51,757 nucleotides of DNA from CAXYVC01 sp964292295 (lineage in GTDB: Bacteria > Acidobacteriota > Holophagae > Holophagales > Holophagaceae), in NCBI GenBank assembly GCA_964292295.1, contig CAXYVC010000008.1, forward strand, positions 1-51,757. Reading direction: 5' to 3'. The position numbers and the translations under genes were made by a program. Within the stretch, counting starts at the first letter, position 1, and every line of letters starts with the position of its first letter. Under the pieces are notes generated by a model that saw nothing but the letters and a program-made list of their open reading frames with translations, ran no database searches and was not told the origin of the DNA. This document shows positions 9,038-18,202 of this stretch, in pieces.

Positions 9038-10489
9038 TCAGACGCGGATCTCGGCGGCTTCGGCGGCGCGATGGTCCTTCAGGGCCTCGGCCACCTCGCC
9101 GGAGAGGAAGGCCTCCACCTGGGCGGCGGCGCGGCCCGTGAAGCGGCGCGCATCCAGCAGGGCCGTCAGTTCGGCCTCGCTCATGCGCCAGGCGGCATCC
9201 TGGGCCAGGAGCTGCAGCAGGGGGTTGGGGCGCCCCTCCTGCTTGATGGCCCTGCCCGCCTCCAGCGCCGCCACGCGGAAGCGCTCGTGCAGGTCCTGGC
9301 GGTCGCCGCCCCGCTTCACCGCCTCCATCAGCATCACCTCGGCGGCCATGAAGGGCAGCTCCTGGCTGAGCCGCGCCTCGATCATCTTCGGGTAGACCAC
9401 GAGGCCCGTGGCCACGTTCTTCAGCAGCACCAGGATGGCGTCCACCGCCAGCAGGCCCTGGCTGATGGTGAGGCGGCGGTGGGCGCTGTCGTCCAGCGTG
9501 CGCTCCATCCACTGGGTGGCGCTGGTCTGGTAGCTGGAGGGCATGAGGCCCAGCACGAACCTCGCCAGGGAGTTGATGCGCTCGCTGCGCATGGGGTTGC
9601 GCTTGTAGGGCATGGCGGAGGAGCCGATCTGCTGCTTCTCGAAGGGCTCTTCCACTTCCTTCAAGTGCTGGAGCAGGCGCAGGTCGCAGGCGAACTTGCT
9701 GGCGCTGGCGGCGATGCCGCAGAGGACCTGCCCGATGCGGTCCTCCAGCTTGCGGGTGGCGGTCTGGCCCGAGACGGCGATGGCGGGGAAGCCCACCTTT
9801 GCGCAGAAGCGCTGCTCCAGGGCGTCCACCTTGGCGCCATCCCCGTCGAAGAGCTCCAGGAAGCTGGCCTGGGTGCCCGTGGTGCCCTTCACGCCCCGCA
9901 CGGGCGTGGTGGCGATCACGTGCTCCAGGTCCTTCAGGTCCAGCAGCAGGTCCTGGATCCACAGGCAGGCACGCTTGCCCACGGTGGTGGGCTGGGCGGG
10001 CTGGAAGTGGGTGAAGCCGAGGGTGGGCTGGGCCTTCCACTCCCCGGCGAAGGCCGCCAGGGCGGCAAGGACGTCCTGGAGCCGGGCGCGGAGGAGCTGC
10101 AGGGCCTCCTGGCAGATGAGCAGGTCGCCGTTGTCGGTCACGAAGCAGGAGGTGGCGCCCAGGTGGATGATGGGCCGCGCCGACGGGGCTTGCTCGCCCC
10201 AGGCGTGGATGGCGGCCATCACGTCGTGGCGCAGGGCCGCCTCGTGCCTGGCGATGGCGGCCAGGTCCACCGCATCCCGGGTGGCCTTCATCTCGGCGAC
10301 CTGGGCCTCCGTGATGGGCAGGCCCAGCTCCTGCTCGCTCTCCGCCAGGGCGATCCAGAGGCGGCGCCACACCCGCATGCGGTACAGGGGCGAAAGCAGG
10401 CGCACCATCGCCTTGCTGGCGTAGCGGCTGGAGAGGGGGTGCTCGAAGGCCTCGAGCTCGGGCAGGTCGGAAGGGGGGAGAAAGGACAT
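9038..10489 (-). CDS. purB: Adenylosuccinate lyase
   Basis: 483-residue member of the fumarase/aspartase superfamily. The signature loop SSAMPYKRNP, containing the catalytic serine, is intact, and the segment TSCFVTDNGD near residue 105 is typical of the longer PurB form shared with eukaryotes. It catalyses two steps of purine synthesis: cleavage of SAICAR to AICAR and of adenylosuccinate to AMP, each releasing fumarate. The start ATG at 10489 gives MSFLPPSDLPEL. It is the first gene of the minus-strand run leading to the molybdenum hydroxylase, and is divergent from glyA, whose product supplies one-carbon units and glycine to the same pathway. A parS-like site lies between the two starts. 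Confidence 0.93.
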   Translation of the reverse strand: MSFLPPSDLPELEAFEHPLSSRYASKAMVRLLSPLYRMRVWRRLWIALAESEQELGLPITEAQVAEMKATRDAVDLAAIARHEAALRHDVMAAIHAWGEQAPSARPIIHLGATSCFVTDNGDLLICQEALQLLRARLQDVLAALAAFAGEWKAQPTLGFTHFQPAQPTTVGKRACLWIQDLLLDLKDLEHVIATTPVRGVKGTTGTQASFLELFDGDGAKVDALEQRFCAKVGFPAIAVSGQTATRKLEDRIGQVLCGIAASASKFACDLRLLQHLKEVEEPFEKQQIGSSAMPYKRNPMRSERINSLARFVLGLMPSSYQTSATQWMERTLDDSAHRRLTISQGLLAVDAILVLLKNVATGLVVYPKMIEARLSQELPFMAAEVMLMEAVKRGGDRQDLHERFRVAALEAGRAIKQEGRPNPLLQLLAQDAAWRMSEAELTALLDARRFTGRAAAQVEAFLSGEVAEALKDHRAAEAAEIRV

Positions 10490-10533
10490 CGCGGCGCTCC
10501 GGAAACCAGTGTCGCACAGGCTTCTTGACGGAG

Positions 10534-10549
10534 TGTTCCATGTGGAACC
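10534..10549. promoter_or_regulatory. parS-like site (one mismatch)
   Basis: TGTTCCATGTGGAACC in the purB-glyA divergent gap. It differs from the palindrome TGTTCCACGTGGAACA at one core base and the last base. It is the weakest of four such sites in the window and may not bind ParB. Confidence 0.4.
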
Positions 10550-10595
10550 CCTCCTCCTGCGATCGTGAGAAGATGGCCCCCCGAGAGGTGCATCC

Positions 10596-11840
<1,245 letters not shown>

Positions 11841-11855
11841 GGCGCGGCACAGCCA

Positions 11856-11891
11856 GCGAAAGGGCCCCGGCGCATGCCGGTCCCTTTTCGC
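11856..11891 (+). terminator. Rho-independent terminator of glyA
   Basis: A hairpin starting 15 bp after the glyA stop. The arms GCGAAAGGG and CCCTTTTCGC surround an inner stem CCGGC/GCCGG with loop GCAT; the T-run is TTTT. Clear stem-loop; termination is inferred. Confidence 0.7.
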
Positions 11892-11969
11892 GTTCCAGGA
11901 CATCCCACCCGCTTCAGCCCAGATGGGGATGCTCCGTCCCCAGGACGGTCTGGCCCGGACACACTCCAC

Positions 11970-12005
11970 GCCTCCCTCTACCGAGGGAGGCTCTGGAGTT
12001 TGGAC
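11970..12005 (+). repeat. Island boundary repeat, left copy
   Basis: A stem-loop (GCCTCCCTC, loop TACC, GAGGGAGGC) followed by TCTGGAGTTTGGAC and then CTTTTT. The same unit occurs in inverted orientation at 21722-21757. Both read stem-loop, CTGGAGTTTGGAC, T-run when followed inward from the flanking host gene (glyA here, thiS there). It may be an attachment site, the end of a mobile unit, or a dispersed terminator-like repeat. Confidence 0.65.
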
Positions 12006-12227
12006 CTTTTTCGGGACCACCACGACCGTGGAATTTGGGGTTCCGACGGCTCTCTGATTGAATCAGCGGCTTTCGGTCCCGTGACATGTCACCGTTTTTT
12101 CGAGCGCAGATCCCGCGCACCGGCGCCAAAGGGCGACCTTTCCTCTGTTGGTCATCCCCGGGTCGGCTTCAGGCAGGGACAGGTCAGTCTTCTTCGGTTT
12201 CTTGTTCGCCCTGTCGTCGCATGTCCA

Positions 12228-12266
12228 GAAGCTCCCGCAGCCCCTTTTGGGGCATTTGGGAGCTTC
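12228..12266. repeat. Nested inverted repeat beside the transposase
   Basis: Outer arms GAAGCTCCC and GGGAGCTTC enclose an inner hairpin GCCCC-TTTT-GGGGC. It lies 18 bp beyond the transposase stop codon and could be a terminator or a transposon-end structure. No matching sequence was found at the other end of the element. Confidence 0.5.
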
Positions 12267-12284
12267 CTGATTTTGCAAGGCAAA

Positions 12285-13748
12285 TCAAGCAGCTTGGTAG
12301 GTCTCGTGGTGAGAGAGCACCCATCCTTTCGGACGCTTCATTTGCCGCCGCTCTTGAGTCCACACGTCTGCGAGGTGGTTTCGCAGCATAGACACCAAGT
12401 CATGTTGGCTGGGTCGTGTGGGTGGCTTTCGCTTCCGCCAGGCAGGCAGGTCAGGATAGTCCTCCGTTCGCTCCCCATTGAAGGTACGAAGGCCTGCCAG
12501 ATTCAGCATCGAGTAGGCCGCCACTGTCGCACCGTGAACTCTCTCGTTCGCCGCATGACTGAAGGCCTGCACCTGACCCACTCCGATACCCGCCTTCAAA
12601 TCCCGATGCAGCACTTCGATCTGCCAACGGTCGAGGTAGGCCTGCACGAGCTGGGCGGCAGGTGACGTTAGGTCAGTGGTCAGGAGATAGGCTGGGTTGT
12701 TGTAGCCTCGCTTCTTTCGGCCAACCACCTTGTATGGAATGGGCATCACGATGAGAAGGCGCATCACTCGACCACGTGTTCCATCCTTCCAGAGGACATT
12801 CTGGATTTCCTTGAACCGGATATCCCGTAAGCCGCCCCCGTAATGAAGCTCCGCGCTCTGAAAGGGGATCTCTGGATCCTGTCGAAGCTGCTCTGGGGTC
12901 GGGAGGACATCGCCGTAGATCCTTTTCCCTTCCCTTTTTGGGGTGGGCGCAAAGACACGTGCATTCTTTCGGAAACGCCCGATGAACTCTGTGTTTGCGG
13001 GTAAATGACCAATCGTAGCCCCATTGGTGAAGCTGCTGTCCGCGACGATGAGGAGCTTCCTTCGTTTTTCACCGCCCTCATCCAGTGACTTCCGGATGTT
13101 TGCGATCAAACGGACTGCCCGCGTTGTTAGGCTGGCTTCCTTTTTGGCGGCTTCGAGAGCTGCCAGTTCTGCCTCAGACAGGTTTTCCGTGTTTTTGACC
13201 TTTTCGACTGCGGGAATGGGCTCAAAAGCGACGCTGAGCGCCAGAGGTCTGTGATTGACGTAGTTCGGGACGATGATGGCCGCGTGCAGCATTCGGATGC
13301 CCCACTGAATGGGCATATCCAGAAATTTCGGGGCCAGCGGATCATGACACCATCGCGCCTGGGGAATTTTGGTTCCAGTTTTTGGGAGGCTAGTGTCATC
13401 CATGGCCAGCACCAGGGGTGCCTTGACAGGTTGTTCCTTGATCGCCTCAAGTAAGACCGACCTGAAGAGATCTGAGGCCTTCCATTCGGAGCGATTGAAC
13501 GCCTTGTAGTCTGCGCTCCAATCGGCCTGCTCTTGGCCTCGATACATGATCGAGTTGGTTAACGTACCCCTCCCATGGCACGCCAAAAGGCCAACCACCG
13601 CATTCACGACCCGCTCAAAAGTTCGGAATTGCTTGAACGCTGGCTCCCAGCTCGTCAGCAGTCCCCGGAAGCGGTCCATGAACGAGGCTTTTTCTGGCAT
13701 GACTTGCCGAGGCACCCGGCAGGCGCCATACTTCCTGTTGGTGTTCAC
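12285..13748 (-). CDS. DDE transposase (IS4/IS701-like)
   Basis: 487-residue transposase that looks intact. The acidic triad can be placed at LAMDDTSLPKTG (first Asp), LIVADSSFTNG (second Asp) and RWQIEVLHRDLK (Glu, with the following R/K residues typical of the YREK-like motif of IS4-type enzymes). The frame is open from a GTG at 13754, but the GTG at 13748 is preferred because AGGAG lies 5 nt upstream; an ATG at about 13697 is a third option. Exact family is not certain. Terminal inverted repeats and target duplications could not be identified by eye, although strong hairpins lie on both sides. It is the only transposase in the window and sits at the left edge of the foreign island. Confidence 0.8.
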   Translation of the reverse strand: MNTNRKYGACRVPRQVMPEKASFMDRFRGLLTSWEPAFKQFRTFERVVNAVVGLLACHGRGTLTNSIMYRGQEQADWSADYKAFNRSEWKASDLFRSVLLEAIKEQPVKAPLVLAMDDTSLPKTGTKIPQARWCHDPLAPKFLDMPIQWGIRMLHAAIIVPNYVNHRPLALSVAFEPIPAVEKVKNTENLSEAELAALEAAKKEASLTTRAVRLIANIRKSLDEGGEKRRKLLIVADSSFTNGATIGHLPANTEFIGRFRKNARVFAPTPKREGKRIYGDVLPTPEQLRQDPEIPFQSAELHYGGGLRDIRFKEIQNVLWKDGTRGRVMRLLIVMPIPYKVVGRKKRGYNNPAYLLTTDLTSPAAQLVQAYLDRWQIEVLHRDLKAGIGVGQVQAFSHAANERVHGATVAAYSMLNLAGLRTFNGERTEDYPDLPAWRKRKPPTRPSQHDLVSMLRNHLADVWTQERRQMKRPKGWVLSHHETYQAA

Positions 13749-13780
13749 AAGCACTCCTTGCCACGGCAGTGGCGGGCTAC

Positions 13781-13806
13781 AAGCGGGGCGGCAACCCCGC
13801 TTTTTT
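13781..13806 (+). terminator. Hairpin with T-run upstream of the transposase
   Basis: AAGCGGGG and CCCCGCTT form a strong stem with loop CGGCAA, followed by T6 on the plus strand. No plus-strand gene feeds into it, so it may insulate the transposase from outside transcription. Confidence 0.5.
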
Positions 13807-13813
13807 GTTGTGG

Positions 13814-14056
13814 CTACTCGTCCTTGGGGCGGGTTCTGACCAGTCGATAGCGGGACGGCCAGATGTCCTGGGGCTGAACGCCAAGCAGCATTGAGATGAA
13901 CTCACAGACACGCTCTGACCGTCCGTTCTGGATGGTCAGAAGGACCGTACGACGGCAGAGGTCCAATTCGTCAGCGATGCGTTGCTGGGTCCATCCCAAC
14001 TTTCGTAGGGCCGCTTTGGTATCTTCTGGATGCCATCCTGGCGGATGAGGTAACAT
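13814..14056 (-). CDS. Ner/Nlp-like HTH DNA-binding protein
   Basis: 80-residue protein. The N-terminal part (GWHPEDTKAALRKLGWTQQRIADELDL) matches the start of the Ner/Nlp regulators first known from phage Mu, where H-P-E-D-I-K-A-x-[IL]-R-K precedes a helix-turn-helix. The C-terminal half (LLGVQPQDIWPSRY) also fits, since family members often end near a W-P-x-R-[YF] motif. The ATG at 14056 has a very strong AAGGAGGTGACTC leader. It is divergent from a three-HTH regulator gene, with 42 bp between starts that include the palindrome CCAATTGG. Such divergent pairs commonly regulate each other; here that is inference. Probably phage- or element-derived. Confidence 0.72.
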   Translation of the reverse strand: MLPHPPGWHPEDTKAALRKLGWTQQRIADELDLCRRTVLLTIQNGRSERVCEFISMLLGVQPQDIWPSRYRLVRTRPKDE

Positions 14057-14083
14057 GAGTCACCTCCTTGGGCACAAGGATAA

Positions 14084-14091
14084 CCAATTGG
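14084..14091. promoter_or_regulatory. Candidate operator between divergent HTH genes
   Basis: CCAATTGG, an 8-bp palindrome centred in the 42-bp gap between the Ner-like gene and the three-HTH gene. Its position would let a dimeric repressor cover both promoters. Short, so only suggestive. Confidence 0.35.
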
Positions 14092-14098
14092 AAACAAT

Positions 14099-14914
14099 GT
14101 GCAAGATAAAAATGACCCATCGGAACCACTTGAAACGATTGGCGAACGGATCCGCGTCGCCAGGAAGGCGCGCGGACTCACCCAGGAAGAGCTAGGAACT
14201 GCCGTTGGTGCGGCAAAAGCAAGCATTGCGCGATGGGAAACCACATCGCGCAATCCGGGTGGGAGTGCTCTTGTCGCCCTCTCCAAGGCCCTCAAAGTCC
14301 CCCTGGAATGGTTGGTTGCTGGCCAGGGACTACCCCCTGACAGCGCCGAAGACAAGCTTGTGCAACTTGTAAAGGATCGACGCGCCCGCCTGCGTCAAAT
14401 CCTCGAAGGTCAGCCCGACCTAAGCGACTTTGCAGAGCGGTGTAGCGTCAACGTCCTTTACCTCGAAGAGGCCAAGAAAGAACGGAATGATGGCTTCACC
14501 CTTGATGAGGCCATGCGCGTTGCTCACGCCGCCAACAAATCACCCTCCTGGCTTCTCTTTGGAGAGAAGAACGAGAGCGTCTTCTTTGCACCCGAACCAA
14601 CGAAGTTGCACCTGTTCCCCAGCCAACAAGAATATTTGCCTGGGGCCGATCCATTCCTTGGAAATGACTCCCACGGCAAAGAATCGCTCAATGCAGACCG
14701 TAGGAGACGGCTGGAACAAATCCTGAGAGCGCAGATTGATCTGAAAGCGCTTTCCACCAAAGCAGAGGTTTCAGAAAGCAGTCTCCGCGAATTTTTGAAC
14801 GGGAAGCGCACCTTAAATTTTGACCAGGTTGCTAGACTGGCAATCGCAGCAGGGCTTTCATTAAATTGGTTACTTTCCGGAGACCAAGCCAATGACTCTA
14901 TATCATTTGGGTAA
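14099..14914 (+). CDS. XRE-family regulator with three tandem HTH-like modules
   Basis: 271-residue protein. Residues 13-75 are a standard XRE helix-turn-helix (IGERIRVARKARGLTQEELG, then SIARWE). Two further modules of the same length and layout follow at about 94-155 and 201-261. All three close with the same W-L-x-x-G pattern: EWLVAG, SWLLFG and NWLLSG. Modules two and three begin with parallel segments, RRARLRQILEGQPDL and RRRRLEQILRAQIDL. The central linker (156-200) is longer and contains acidic and aromatic residues. The start is the GTG at 14099. Divergent from the Ner-like gene. Its targets are unknown; it could repress the transposase side or the element's own promoters. The triple repeat makes it unlike ordinary single-domain XRE repressors. 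Confidence 0.75.
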   Translation: MQDKNDPSEPLETIGERIRVARKARGLTQEELGTAVGAAKASIARWETTSRNPGGSALVALSKALKVPLEWLVAGQGLPPDSAEDKLVQLVKDRRARLRQILEGQPDLSDFAERCSVNVLYLEEAKKERNDGFTLDEAMRVAHAANKSPSWLLFGEKNESVFFAPEPTKLHLFPSQQEYLPGADPFLGNDSHGKESLNADRRRRLEQILRAQIDLKALSTKAEVSESSLREFLNGKRTLNFDQVARLAIAAGLSLNWLLSGDQANDSISFG

Positions 14915-14968
14915 TGTCACTCCGAGATATTCAAGGGTTGATCGCTACACGTTATGGCAGTATTGGAT

Positions 14969-15445
14969 TTATTCAGGCAAAAGTGAACGCTCTAGTAGTT
15001 TTGCAACATATGAATGAATATCCATTGACATAAAACGGGTTATTTCTCCCAAACGCCCCCAGTCAGCATTGCTAATAGCCTTGATGGCTTCTGCTCTCTG
15101 ATGTTTATCCCAGGGAGATTCACAGAAGAAGTTATAAATTGCGGCAGATTTTGATGATTTAAGATTATTATGAATATTATCAAATGCTATTGCGTTGATA
15201 AATGACCTACAATCACTACTGTTGATATCAAAAAACCAAGAGACTTCTTTTATATGATGTGCATTATCAAGACATAATTGCAATCGATGCCCGCTAGAAT
15301 CATCGAATATGTAAAATGCATTTACATTCACACCTTGGTCAATGCATATATTTAAACAATTTAATAGATGATCTACATTTCCAACCAAGACAATGTTCGA
15401 TTCGTAAAATACTGTCAGCATTCTCCCATCAAAACAATCCAACAT
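14969..15445 (-). CDS. Hypothetical protein, AT-rich cassette
   Basis: 158-residue protein that I do not recognise. No signal peptide or membrane span is evident, and it is rich in Asn, Asp, Ser and Cys. The ATG at 15445 is chosen over a GTG at 15454 because AGGTGG lies 5 nt before it. It starts 12 bp after the stop of the mipA-like gene and is on the same strand, so it is probably the last gene of the marR-mipA-orf transcript. Its base composition is much lower in GC than everything outside the island, and codons such as AAT, ATA and TTA are frequent, pointing to a separate foreign origin even relative to the CBASS part of the island. Confidence 0.6.
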   Translation of the reverse strand: MLDCFDGRMLTVFYESNIVLVGNVDHLLNCLNICIDQGVNVNAFYIFDDSSGHRLQLCLDNAHHIKEVSWFFDINSSDCRSFINAIAFDNIHNNLKSSKSAAIYNFFCESPWDKHQRAEAIKAISNADWGRLGEITRFMSMDIHSYVAKLLERSLLPE

Positions 15446-15457
15446 TTTGTCCACCTT

Positions 15458-16261
15458 TTAAAATCTATACAGCAATCCTGTAGATACTGATAGTGAAGTT
15501 CTGTTTCGAACAAGGGGGCTTTCACTGATTTTTTTGGTTAAATATTTGCCACTAAAATTAGTTATTACGTTAAAATTGTTGCTGATTCTATAAACAACGT
15601 TGGCGGAAGCGGATATGTCACGAATGCCCCCAGTGCCGCGAAATGAACCTAAATCCGTAGCGTCAAGCCTGTTATCATGATTGTTATACAGATCAAGTCT
15701 TTTAATCGATTGTGCTTCAGATATACCGAAATCGTAATTTACATTCCGAGAATCAGATAGAGTGACTGATTCCGTGAATTCAAATATCCAACGGTCAGAG
15801 ATTAGTCTATGTCCAAAAGCAATGGTGCCAAAATATCCAGAATCATTTTTCAATCCAAAGTTGGATGATATTTTCAAATAGCTATTTCCAAAATTTCTTT
15901 GCATTCCAATTCCGACCCAATAATTCTCGACTCTATCTCCCATTCCTGTGTAGTGATTAGCGTGTCTTTCGAGTCTTGGAATTGTGTACCCAAGCTCACC
16001 CATAAAAACCCATCTTTTTCTTTGATCGCTTGAGTATCCAATTGCTCCCATTGTCCCTAATCGACTTGGTCCTAGATAAAGAGAATTTTTATAAACCAAA
16101 TTAATAATAGGCATGGCCATAACTCGTCGATCAGATGCCCCATCGAAGAAGGGCATATCCACGACTCCAATGCCGACAGTAGCATTCAGAGGGCCTTCTG
16201 CTGACAAACTCGATTGAAACAAAGGCATTAGTAGCAATATCTGAAATCTTCCTAATTGCAT
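15458..16261 (-). CDS. MipA/OmpV-family outer-membrane protein
   Basis: 267-residue outer-membrane beta-barrel. The start at 16261 is set by a GGAGG box 6 nt upstream and gives a clean signal peptide (MQLGRFQILLLMPLFQSSLSA, cleavage before EGP); upstream in-frame codons give no signal at the N-terminus. The segment GIGVVDMPFFDGASDRRVMAMP matches the N-terminal family motif, and LGELGY-like alternating strands follow. The protein ends in LLYRF, with the terminal phenylalanine expected for Bam-dependent assembly. MipA was first described as a scaffold between murein enzymes; OmpV-type members have varied or unknown roles. It lies between marR and an unknown gene in an AT-rich segment and is likely MarR-controlled. 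Confidence 0.7.
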   Translation of the reverse strand: MQLGRFQILLLMPLFQSSLSAEGPLNATVGIGVVDMPFFDGASDRRVMAMPIINLVYKNSLYLGPSRLGTMGAIGYSSDQRKRWVFMGELGYTIPRLERHANHYTGMGDRVENYWVGIGMQRNFGNSYLKISSNFGLKNDSGYFGTIAFGHRLISDRWIFEFTESVTLSDSRNVNYDFGISEAQSIKRLDLYNNHDNRLDATDLGSFRGTGGIRDISASANVVYRISNNFNVITNFSGKYLTKKISESPLVRNRTSLSVSTGLLYRF

Positions 16262-16333
16262 TAATGCCTCCATGGCAAACTGATTTTGGTTGGTTTCCAT
16301 GAGCAATGGCGTTCAATCGTCACACACGTCGCA

Positions 16334-16852
16334 TCAGATTGATTCGACATCCGAACCCTCCTTGGTTCGCAAATGTCTGAGCAACTGAGACAAGAGATTC
16401 TGCTCGTCGGGCGACAATCCGCTGAATAGGCCGAGCACACACTTCCCCAACTCCGGCGCGACGGAATGAGCAATTTCCTGGCCTGACTTGGTAATCGAAA
16501 TGTAGCAAACACGCCGGTCTCCAAGGCTAGGTTCCCTTTGTAGGTAGCCATCTCGCTCCAACGCATCCACAAGCCCGGTGACACTAGCTTTAGTGACGCC
16601 AACCTGCTCCGCTAGCTGGGTATGTGACATTGGCTCCGAAGCATTCATGAGCTGCTCCAAAACGACGAAACGCCCTTCCGCCAAACCATGGCGGGCCAGG
16701 CAATCACGCATATCTGTCATATGCCCTAAAGATTTTTCAATGAATGAAACGTAGGCGGCTAATGTCTCCGGGGGCAGCGCGAGGTTTATATTTTTTGATA
16801 TGGCTTGCCTTATTCTTGAGGCACTGTCGAACTTTGGCGGACGGGAGAACAT
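16334..16852 (-). CDS. MarR-family transcriptional regulator
   Basis: 172-residue protein with the MarR winged helix-turn-helix: SHTQLAEQVGVTKASVTGLVDALERDGYLQREPSLGDRR, in which the recognition helix and the wing with D-R-R are complete. The N-terminal and C-terminal helices fit the dimerisation region. Members respond to small aromatic ligands or redox signals; no ligand can be inferred. It is the first gene of the cassette with the mipA-like and unknown genes. A perfect inverted repeat, GCCTTAC-T-GTAAGGC, lies 27 bp upstream of its start and is the likely autoregulatory operator. Confidence 0.88.
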   Translation of the reverse strand: MFSRPPKFDSASRIRQAISKNINLALPPETLAAYVSFIEKSLGHMTDMRDCLARHGLAEGRFVVLEQLMNASEPMSHTQLAEQVGVTKASVTGLVDALERDGYLQREPSLGDRRVCYISITKSGQEIAHSVAPELGKCVLGLFSGLSPDEQNLLSQLLRHLRTKEGSDVESI

Positions 16853-16878
16853 GGCGGGATCGAGCCCTTTCGTAAACA

Positions 16879-16901
16879 GCCTTACTGTAAGGCTCCTTAC
16901 A
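16879..16901. promoter_or_regulatory. Candidate MarR operator
   Basis: Perfect 7-bp inverted repeat GCCTTAC T GTAAGGC at 16879-16893, followed by a further CCTTAC half-site at 16896-16901. It sits 27 bp upstream of marR, the size and place usual for MarR autoregulation. Confidence 0.6.
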
Positions 16902-17093
16902 ATGTATTGGCAAGAGTCTTTTTCAGCCGAACCGCCCTCCTAGCCACCACAGAGGCGACGCACAGCCCGAAGCCAGTCGTGGATGCACTGACGACTTGGT
17001 GTCGACAAGAGCGGAGGACCAAGGATCCGCGAGTATAAATGCAAGGGAGCCTATGGGTGGGTTGAACCCCGGGGAGTTGCCTTGTCACTGCTG

Positions 17094-17130
17094 TTGACAA
17101 ATATCGTCAGCCGACGTAAGCTTACGATAT
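17094..17130 (+). promoter_or_regulatory. Promoter and operator of the CapH/CapP-like pair
   Basis: TTGACA at 17094-17099 is followed, after 17 bp, by TAAGCT as a possible -10, placing the transcript start close to the ATG at 17129. No Shine-Dalgarno precedes that ATG, so the mRNA may be leaderless. A perfect palindrome CGTAAGCTTACG (17115-17126), flanked by ATATCGT and ACGATAT arms, covers the promoter up to the start codon and is a good self-repression site. Confidence 0.5.
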
Positions 17131-17482
17131 GGTGAAGAGTTTTGGGGAACGCATCCGGGAACTGAGAGAGGCTAGCGACCTTTCTCTGCGCGAACTGGCG
17201 CGGAGGGTTGGGGATGTTTCTGCAGCCTTCCTGTCCGACGTAGAATTTGGCCGCCGCTTTCCCTCCGAAAAGACTCTTGCCGCCCTTGCTGCTGCTCTCG
17301 GGACCACTGCTGGAGACCTCCAGCAATATGACTCCCGCCCTCCTATTGAGGAGATTAAGCGGCAAGCAAACGCTAACCCCGCATTGGGATTTGCCTTTCG
17401 ACGTATGGCAGAACTGCCTCCAGACGAACTGTTGAGGCGATTGAATGAGGTTGTCCCTCCCCCCAAGGAGGGGAAGAAGTGA
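17129..17482 (+). CDS. XRE-family HTH repressor, CapH-like
   Basis: 117-residue protein with an N-terminal XRE helix-turn-helix at about residues 5-62 (FGERIRELREASDLSLRELARRVG, then SAAFLSDVEFGRRFPSEKTLAALAAALG). The remaining 50 residues form a flexible-looking tail that could be the dimerisation or cleavage segment. It overlaps the ImmA/IrrE peptidase gene by 4 bp (GTGA). Repressor plus ImmA-like peptidase pairs are known from phage and ICE induction switches and, as CapH and CapP, from CBASS operons, where the peptidase cleaves the repressor after DNA damage. A CBASS operon lies 1.4 kb downstream on the same strand, so a CapH role is a fair inference, not proof. Confidence 0.8.
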   Translation: MVKSFGERIRELREASDLSLRELARRVGDVSAAFLSDVEFGRRFPSEKTLAALAAALGTTAGDLQQYDSRPPIEEIKRQANANPALGFAFRRMAELPPDELLRRLNEVVPPPKEGKK

Positions 17483-18171
17483 AGACCTTTCACGGCGGCT
17501 CTAGCCCATTCGTCGAGCGTCCGTTCTTTCACGATGCGGAAATCGACCAGATGTGTGAGGACGCGCTGCGGAACGTGAGCCTGCTTCCGGGAGCGCCGGA
17601 GCCCGTTCGGATCGAGCGGTTCATTGAGAAGCATTTCAAGGTGACTCCCACGTATGAGGATCTCCCCAAAGGGGTTCTGGGGTTCACGAGCTTCTCCAAA
17701 AATGGCGTGGCGAGCATTCATGTTGCCAATGCTCTGCTGGAAGATGAGACCAAGGTTGCGGAGCGGCGGCTCAACTCGACCCTGGCACACGAAGCTGGCC
17801 ACGGATTGATGCACGCCTATCTGTTCGCTTTCCATGAAGCGGGCCTTTCTGTTTTCGGAAAAGACCCCGACGTGTCCTCGACCAAGGTGCTTTGCCGGGA
17901 CGCGGACCGGCCTGGGAACGGGGGGTATGACGGGCGTTGGTGGGAGCTGCAAGCCAACAAGGCTATTGGTTCCCTCCTTCTGCCTCGTCCTGCATTCAAG
18001 ATTGCGGTAGAGCCGTTCCTTGCCAGATGCGGCGATGACCGAAAGTGGACGGTCTCGCCAGAGCGCCTCAAGGAGGCTACGCGAACGCTCGCGGAAACGT
18101 TTGAAGTAAACCCTGTTGTTGTTCAGATCCGGATCAAGGCGTTTTATCCCTTCGAAAGTGAGACGCCGTGA
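17479..18171 (+). CDS. ImmA/IrrE-family metallopeptidase, CapP-like
   Basis: 230-residue zinc peptidase. The metal site reads LAHEAGHGLMH (His104, Glu105, His108), and a downstream glutamate in WELQANKAIGSLLLP (Glu156) fits the third ligand of ImmA/IrrE proteins, whose typical motif is W-E-x-Q-A-N followed by hydrophobics and P. The start is a GTG inside the stop overlap with the repressor gene and has a strong AAGGAGGGG box. The expected substrate is that neighbouring repressor. In known CapP and IrrE proteins, cleavage is stimulated by DNA damage or single-stranded DNA. The C-terminal 60 residues (SPERLKEATRTLAETFEVNPVV) look like the small helical domain often seen after the peptidase fold. 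Confidence 0.83.
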   Translation: MKTFHGGSSPFVERPFFHDAEIDQMCEDALRNVSLLPGAPEPVRIERFIEKHFKVTPTYEDLPKGVLGFTSFSKNGVASIHVANALLEDETKVAERRLNSTLAHEAGHGLMHAYLFAFHEAGLSVFGKDPDVSSTKVLCRDADRPGNGGYDGRWWELQANKAIGSLLLPRPAFKIAVEPFLARCGDDRKWTVSPERLKEATRTLAETFEVNPVVVQIRIKAFYPFESETP

Positions 18172-18202
18172 TGGAACCCCTTTTTTTGTTTGCCATGTAC
18201 GC

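Larger units (their letters stand above)
11892..12284. other. Non-coding junction between glyA and the island
   Basis: About 390 bp with no convincing gene on either strand. It holds the left copy of the boundary repeat (11970-12005) and a nested hairpin at 12228-12266 next to the transposase 3' end. Base composition shifts here from strongly GC-rich to mixed. Confidence 0.6.

Noticed and set aside
12210..13830. Defined insertion-sequence ends with terminal inverted repeats
   Set aside because: Hairpins flank the transposase, but no matching left and right termini or target duplication could be found by eye.
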